A stretch of 10,026 nt of DNA, taken from Candidatus Bathyarchaeota archaeon. Its GTDB lineage: Archaea; Thermoproteota; Bathyarchaeia; Bathyarchaeales; B26-1. The first letter of the stretch is position 1. Each line of letters begins with the position of its first letter. Where the stretch lies: the NCBI GenBank assembly GCA_003662645.1, contig QMYL01000018.1:1-10026 (forward strand). Direction: 5' to 3'. Both the position numbers and the translations under genes were made by a program. The notes under the pieces are model-generated. The model was not told the DNA's origin, searched no databases, and saw nothing but the letters and a program-made list of their open reading frames with translations. Shown in pieces: positions 6,667 to 10,026 of this stretch.

Positions 6667-7644
6667 TTAGGGCCTCCTCTCGTAATATCCGTACTTGTGT
6701 AGAACCTTCAGCATGGCTTCGTATCCCGGGGGCTTCACATCGTTCGTCACGCTGTGGCTTGAGGCGAGTATGTATCCCCCATCCGCTAACCTGCGTATAT
6801 GCTCTCTGGTGTCCTCGGCTATCTCTGATGGTGTTCTGCCAGCCAGCTCTACGTTCCCGACTACGCAGAGCCTGTCTCCCCACTCCTCCTTGATCTTATA
6901 TATATCGTTTGAGTATGGCTCGATTGGGTGGAGGGCTGACACCCCGGCGTCAACTATTATCGGTATCAAATCGTCTATCTTGCCGTCGCTGTGAAACAGG
7001 ACCGGGATACCCCTATCACGTGCGGGCTTTATCAATCTCTTCACCCTGTCCGGGTAAAGCCTCCTGAAAACATCCGGTCTGATGAACAGCCCACGCTTGT
7101 AGGCGACGTCATCCCCAACCATGAAGAAGGCTATATCCCTCTTTACTATCTCCTGCACTATCTCACACTGGACGTCTAGAATCAGGTCCATCAGGGTTGT
7201 TATGAACTTGAAGTCGCTGTAGAGCTTCCTTGAGAAGTCTCTGAGGCCCATCCCGAGGTAGACGGGATCTAATGGCCCATGGGTGTACACCCAAACTCCG
7301 AGCCCCGTATCCTTCGTGGCCTCTATATATTTGTCGAGCTTGATGAATGCCTTAGAGAGGTCTGGGGGTTCTGACCGGAGCTTATCTATATCATCCCACG
7401 TCTTTATCAGCCCTTCAGACGCTCCCTTCGCTGTTCTCCCGGGTGAGTAGAAGATCCCGAAACCAACGGCGTCCATGCCTATCCTAAGGGCAAGCTCAAT
7501 GTGGTCCTTCACGTCCATACCGAGGGTTGACTCACCAGCGTAGCGTCCGAGAACGTACTCTATGATCGTCCGGTTTATCTCGGTCTCCCAGTAAGGGACC
7601 CTATCGCTCTCCTCGAGGTGGAGGGCTGAGATCAACCTCTCCAC
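6667..7644 (-). CDS. UroD-fold (uroporphyrinogen decarboxylase-like) protein, not HemE
   Basis: The 325-residue product has the layout of the broad URO-D superfamily, which includes HemE and the MtaA/CmuA methyltransferases. Marks are EESDRVPYWE (11-20), the DDVAYKRGLFIRP segment (178-190), FHSDGKIDDLIP (217-228), LHPIEP (238-243), GNVE (263-266) and the C-terminal SSHSVTNDVKPPGYEAM. The HemE signature MRQAGRY is absent, and so is the His-x-Cys zinc site of corrinoid methyltransferases (the equivalent place reads HSDG). It therefore belongs to an uncharacterised branch; its substrate is unknown. The start shown is GTG 7644, which has no good ribosome site. GGAGG at 7679-7675 lies nine bases before an in-frame ATA at 7665, and the seven extra residues (NYRDSNV after the start) would fit the usual family N-terminus. 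The gene begins 47 bases after the amidohydrolase stop, so the two are likely co-transcribed and may act in one pathway. Confidence 0.88.
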   Translation of the reverse strand: MERLISALHLEESDRVPYWETEINRTIIEYVLGRYAGESTLGMDVKDHIELALRIGMDAVGFGIFYSPGRTAKGASEGLIKTWDDIDKLRSEPPDLSKAFIKLDKYIEATKDTGLGVWVYTHGPLDPVYLGMGLRDFSRKLYSDFKFITTLMDLILDVQCEIVQEIVKRDIAFFMVGDDVAYKRGLFIRPDVFRRLYPDRVKRLIKPARDRGIPVLFHSDGKIDDLIPIIVDAGVSALHPIEPYSNDIYKIKEEWGDRLCVVGNVELAGRTPSEIAEDTREHIRRLADGGYILASSHSVTNDVKPPGYEAMLKVLHKYGYYERRP

Positions 7645-7691
7645 ATTTGAGTCCCTATAGTTTATGACCTACACCCTCCAATCCTAAAATG

Positions 7692-8546
7692 TTAGATTTT
7701 AAGTAGCTTCTTCACGTTCTTGTAATATATATTCTCACGTTCTCCCTCTGTTAGGTTCTCATCCAACAAAGCCATTAGGGAGTGTTCAGGCCTGAAGAAG
7801 CACTCCATATCGGTTCCGTAGAGGAGTTTACGATTAAACCTTCTAAGGAAGGTTCTTGCGAACTCCAGATCCCGGGATAGGGCGTTATATCCGGAACGGG
7901 CCGATAGATCGCCATAGACGTTGTCGTAATCCTCTAAGAGCTCAACCACCCTACCAGGCTCCTCGATCTTCCCGGTTGGGTAGGGCTCCATCGGGTCCTC
8001 TATCCTAGCCGAGATGGCCCTCCACCATCCAGGTCCATGCATTATAAAGTCCACATCGCTGAACTCCTCCAAGACCCTCTCGAGGCCTTCCAGTTCTGGT
8101 GTGTCGAGGGCTCCATACTCGTCTGATGGTGATATAGCCATGTGTATCAATATTGGGAGTTCAAGCCTCCCGCAGGCTCTGTATAGCCTTCGGTTTAACT
8201 TATGGTCTATCTCTATCTTTGATGTGTGTTCTCCAACGCCTAAACATCCCATATCCCTATACTTGATTAGCTTATTCTCTAACCCCTCCTCCCTCACCTC
8301 AACCACACAGAATGGTAGGAGCCTATCTGGGTATTCATTGCATATATCGATCACGCGTTCCGTTGGGAGCTTATTCTTTATGTCCCAACTGTATGTTGGA
8401 AGGAGTATAGCCTTATCCACCCCTAGATCATCGAGGAACTTTATAAGTACCTCGGGTGTGACCCGATTCCAAGGAGCGAACTCGCTACTCCATTCGACAT
8501 CATTATACTTACCAATATGGGTGTGGCAGTCGATCTTGGAGACCAA
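7692..8546 (-). CDS. Amidohydrolase-2 family TIM-barrel metal hydrolase or decarboxylase
   Basis: The 284-residue protein has the metal-site pattern of the amidohydrolase-2 (PF04909-like) group. Visible are DCHTH at residues 6-10, His 135 in ILIHMAISP, His 170 in FIMHGPGWW and the late acidic residue Asp 246 in LLYGTDM. NVYGDLSA (209-216) is also characteristic of the group. Members include non-oxidative decarboxylases such as ACMSD and resorcylate decarboxylase as well as hydrolases, so the reaction cannot be read from sequence. The start is TTG 8546. An in-frame TGA is the codon directly before it, and GGGTGAT lies four bases upstream. A BRE/TATA-like stretch at 8603-8624 would give a leader of about 40 bases. 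It is first in a probable two-gene unit with the UroD-like gene, and the repeat-rich region upstream suggests regulated expression. Confidence 0.9.
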   Translation of the reverse strand: MVSKIDCHTHIGKYNDVEWSSEFAPWNRVTPEVLIKFLDDLGVDKAILLPTYSWDIKNKLPTERVIDICNEYPDRLLPFCVVEVREEGLENKLIKYRDMGCLGVGEHTSKIEIDHKLNRRLYRACGRLELPILIHMAISPSDEYGALDTPELEGLERVLEEFSDVDFIMHGPGWWRAISARIEDPMEPYPTGKIEEPGRVVELLEDYDNVYGDLSARSGYNALSRDLEFARTFLRRFNRKLLYGTDMECFFRPEHSLMALLDENLTEGERENIYYKNVKKLLKI

Positions 8547-8602
8547 TCAAATCACCCAGACCGAAGATTAAGAGAATCCACCTTAACCGAGCCTTACCCA
8601 CC

Positions 8603-8624
8603 GTTAAATATTTAACTCTTTCCC
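8603..8624 (-). promoter_or_regulatory. Candidate BRE/TATA promoter of the amidohydrolase-UroD unit
   Basis: On the minus strand GGGAAAGA (8624-8617) precedes the perfect 14-base palindrome GTTAAATATTTAAC (8603-8616). An A-rich BRE next to a TATA core is the expected order, and initiation near 8584 would leave a leader of about 38 bases with the GGGTGAT ribosome site. The perfect symmetry also allows a repressor site overlapping the TATA box. Confidence 0.45.
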
Positions 8625-8687
8625 AAGAGAGATGGTATACTGTTAAGATAACGGGCTTCTCAGCCTGTCTCTCCCCGTTCTCAATCC

Positions 8688-8724
8688 TTTGTTAAACAAA
8701 GAAAAAAGTTATTGTTAAACAAAT
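8688..8724. repeat. Two direct copies of the near-palindrome TTGTTAAACAAA
   Basis: Identical 12-mers TTGTTAAACAAA occur at 8689-8700 and 8712-8723, 23 bases apart start to start. Each is an inverted repeat around a central A (TTTGTT-A-AACAAA in the first copy). They flank an A-run at 8702-8707. Spacing near two helical turns suggests a dimeric regulator binding one face of the DNA. They lie about 70-110 bases upstream of the candidate TATA of the amidohydrolase gene. The operator role is inference. Confidence 0.55.
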
Positions 8725-8798
8725 CAGGAGGCTTGGACGGTCGAAAGCCTACAGAAAGAACCCTCATCTAAAACCTCAAAAGATTTATTAAGGCTCAA

Positions 8799-8815
8799 AG
8801 AGGGTAGACTCCTCT
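8799..8815 (-). terminator. Possible lysA-side terminator hairpin
   Basis: AGAGG at 8799-8803 pairs with CCTCT at 8811-8815 across a seven-base loop. On the minus strand, past lysA, this is followed by TTTGAGCC and, farther on, ATCTTTTGAGG. The stem is weak and about 180 bases beyond the lysA stop, so this is only a candidate. The T6 run at 8707-8702 would be a second stop point. Confidence 0.2.
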
Positions 8816-8904
8816 AAACCCTTGTCTCAACAGTATCGAATGATGGGAAGATCAGAACCCGAGTTGTTGCTCACCATTATTATTACTTCTATATCTTGCT
8901 GAGC

Positions 8905-8956
8905 GTCTCCAATGAGACCCCCCATGAGGAGCCTCATGGTTCTCCCTGAAGGTCTC
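8905..8956. repeat. Nested and mutually exclusive inverted repeats downstream of lysA
   Basis: CCATGAG (8922-8928) and CTCATGG (8933-8939) form a perfect 7-bp stem with a four-base loop. It is enclosed by GAGACC (8914-8919) and GGTCTC (8951-8956). The same GAGAC can instead pair with GTCTC at 8905-8909 over the loop CAAT. The cluster begins about 37 bases past the lysA stop, so it may be a 3' structure stabilising or ending the lysA transcript. Confidence 0.5.
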
Positions 8957-8992
8957 CCGTCTTTCAAGGTCCCTTCCAGCCTTCATCTCCTT

Positions 8993-10026
8993 TTAACTCA
9001 CCAGCCATTGAGGGTATCTCTGCCCCTTCAGAAGGTCCTCCATGGTCTCCCTCTCCCTTATGACCGCGTATCTGCCATCTTTGACTATGACCTCAGCTGC
9101 CCTAGGCCTTGAGTTGTACTGGGAGCTCATCGAGAAGCCGTAGGCCCCAGTGTTGAGTATGGCTATTAGATCGCCCTCATGTATCCTTGGGAGTCTTCTA
9201 TCCCGGGCTAGTATATCCCCCGACTCGCAGATTGGGCCGGCTATGTCGTAGGTCTCCTCCTCAGCCTCGTCAAGTCTATTCGCGACTACTATTGGGTGGT
9301 AGGAGCCGTACATCGCGGGTCTTATCAAGGTGTTGAATCCTGCGTCAACCCCGGCGAACCTCTTGTATGGTGTAACCTTGACTGTGTTAACCCTTGTTAG
9401 GAGTATACCGGCGTCGCAGACTATGTATCTCCCGGGCTCGATGCAGAAGTGTGGTTCACCAAGGTTATATCGCCTTATCCTCTCTTTATATAGGTTGAGA
9501 GTTTTGGATGCGAAGAGTTCTATATCGATCTCCCTCTCATCCGGCCTGTAGGGGACCCCTATCCCGCCTCCGAAATCTATGAAATCGAAGTTTACGCCGA
9601 CCTTATCATGAACTTCCCGGGCTACGTCGAGGAGCTTCTCGGCAGCCATCAGGAAGGGCTCCACATCCAGTATGCCCGAGCCTATGTGCATCTGTATGCC
9701 GAACCTCTCTACCCCAGCCTCCTTGGCGGTCTGGTAGGCCTTTATGGCGTCGCCCTCCCATATACCGAACTTTGAGTTCCTACCGGCTGTTATCACATGC
9801 TCGTGGTGTCCAGCCCCTATCTCAGGGTTTATCCTAACCGAGATCACCTCTGGTATGGTGATCTTGAGGAGCCTCCTCAATTGTGAGAGGGAGTCTATGT
9901 TGATTGTAACCCCTACATCTACAAGGTATTCGAGTTCATCATCCCTCACGCTTGTCCCTGTGAAGAGTATCCTCTCCGGCTTGAAGCCCGCCTTCAAGGC
10001 TAGGTAGACCTCGCCTGGACTTACAG
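8993..10026 (-). CDS. lysA: Diaminopimelate decarboxylase (partial, N-terminus outside window)
   Basis: LysA converts meso-diaminopimelate to lysine using pyridoxal phosphate, the last step of the diaminopimelate lysine route. About 343 codons are visible; the first visible residues, VSPGEVYLALKAG, continue a barrel already under way, so about 70-80 residues, including the PLP-binding lysine, lie beyond the right edge. The TTG at 9997 is internal and not a start. Fold-type III signatures are present (coordinates approximate): RINPEIGAGHH (9835-9803), NSKFGI (9778-9761), HIGSGI (9688-9671), the phosphate-binding GGGIG (9571-9557), EPGR (9439-9428), CESGDILARDR (9229-9197, with the active-site Cys) and YGFSMSSQYNSRPRA (9142-9098). 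The C-terminus is complete, ending at TAA 8995. Many archaea make lysine by the LysW/aminoadipate route instead, so this is informative about the organism. No other lys or dap gene is visible beside it. Confidence 0.95.
   Translation of the reverse strand, partial: VSPGEVYLALKAGFKPERILFTGTSVRDDELEYLVDVGVTINIDSLSQLRRLLKITIPEVISVRINPEIGAGHHEHVITAGRNSKFGIWEGDAIKAYQTAKEAGVERFGIQMHIGSGILDVEPFLMAAEKLLDVAREVHDKVGVNFDFIDFGGGIGVPYRPDEREIDIELFASKTLNLYKERIRRYNLGEPHFCIEPGRYIVCDAGILLTRVNTVKVTPYKRFAGVDAGFNTLIRPAMYGSYHPIVVANRLDEAEEETYDIAGPICESGDILARDRRLPRIHEGDLIAILNTGAYGFSMSSQYNSRPRAAEVIVKDGRYAVIRERETMEDLLKGQRYPQWLVS

Larger units (their letters stand above)
8547..8992. other. 446-base intergenic region between lysA and the amidohydrolase gene
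   Basis: No convincing gene was seen on either strand. From left to right it holds the probable amidohydrolase promoter (8603-8624), a short inverted repeat GTTAAGATAAC (8642-8652), and a structured GC-richer patch (8650-8677) able to fold on the minus strand as GGCT-GAGA-AGCC. It then holds two copies of TTGTTAAACAAA (8689-8723), a 6-bp hairpin AGGCTT/AAGCCT (8729-8750), a plus-strand TATA look-alike AAAAGATTTATTAAGG (8778-8793), a small hairpin (8799-8815) and nested inverted repeats (8905-8956). The region is more AT-rich in its middle than the flanking genes. Confidence 0.7.

Noticed and set aside
8637..8690. tRNA-like look of the hairpin patch with GTTCTCAATCC.
   Set aside because: No acceptor stem or D-arm can be drawn and the T-loop does not match; the hairpin alone is insufficient.
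8729..8784. AGGAGG followed by TTG (plus strand) opening a 12-codon frame ending at TAA, as a possible leader peptide.
   Set aside because: The frame is very short, the start falls within a hairpin, and no plus-strand gene lies downstream for it to regulate.
8835..8905. C/D-box small RNA suggested by ATGATGG (8840-8846) and CTGA (8899-8902) at a suitable distance.
   Set aside because: Box C deviates from RTGATGA, and no internal D' and C' boxes or terminal stem were found.
8827..8937. A 36-codon minus-strand frame past lysA containing EVIIMVSNNSGSDLP, which recalls the PurE motif (VxIIMGSxSDLP).
   Set aside because: The spacing inside the motif is wrong, no further PurE signature such as SAHRTP follows, and the frame starts within the inverted repeats; chance is likelier.
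8852..8986. A 44-codon minus-strand frame starting MKAGRDLERR directly after lysA.
   Set aside because: Its composition is Arg/Asn-rich without hydrophobic core residues, the ribosome site touches the ATG, and it overlaps the structured repeats.

Overview
The window reads as a piece of an archaeal chromosome. It carries the archaea-only tRNA-dependent amidotransferase pair GatD/GatE, archaeal TATA-type promoter elements, Shine-Dalgarno sites and many TTG/GTG starts. Arginine and isoleucine are often written AGG/AGA and ATA, which suggests a thermophile; this and any closer placement (a TACK- or Bathyarchaeia-like lineage) are inference. No insertion sequence, CRISPR array, tRNA or rRNA was recognised.

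Layout, left to right. At 1-2681 (minus strand) lies gatD followed by gatE, which runs off the left edge; the pair makes Gln-tRNA(Gln) from Glu-tRNA(Gln). At 2867-3130 (minus) is a stand-alone elongation-factor domain II protein. At 3248-4486 (plus) are three closely spaced genes: a coiled-coil/winged-helix protein, a soluble helical protein, and a small one-helix membrane protein; the last two share a short module. nadE (4505-5320, minus) converges on them. It is followed by a metallo-beta-lactamase-fold hydrolase (5389-6057, minus).

Upstream of that hydrolase, on the plus strand at about 6131-6258, is what looks like the decayed N-terminus of an MlrC/M81-family gene with a frameshift and a stop. 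A symmetric ATATAT element lies between it and the hydrolase and is placed to serve both. A small orphan gene (6296-6547, minus) follows. Next come a UroD-fold protein that is not a haem-pathway enzyme (6667-7644, minus) and an amidohydrolase-2 family protein (7692-8546, minus); the amidohydrolase is transcribed first and the two are probably an operon.

The 446-base gap at 8547-8992 holds a likely promoter, two direct copies of a 12-base near-palindrome, and nested inverted repeats just downstream of lysA. lysA (8993-10026, minus) runs off the right edge and points to lysine synthesis by the diaminopimelate route.

Most genes are ordinary housekeeping. The points most worth a second look are the M81 remnant with its shared TATA element, the UroD-like/amidohydrolase pair with its repeat-rich upstream region, and the shared module in the two small proteins of the plus-strand cluster.
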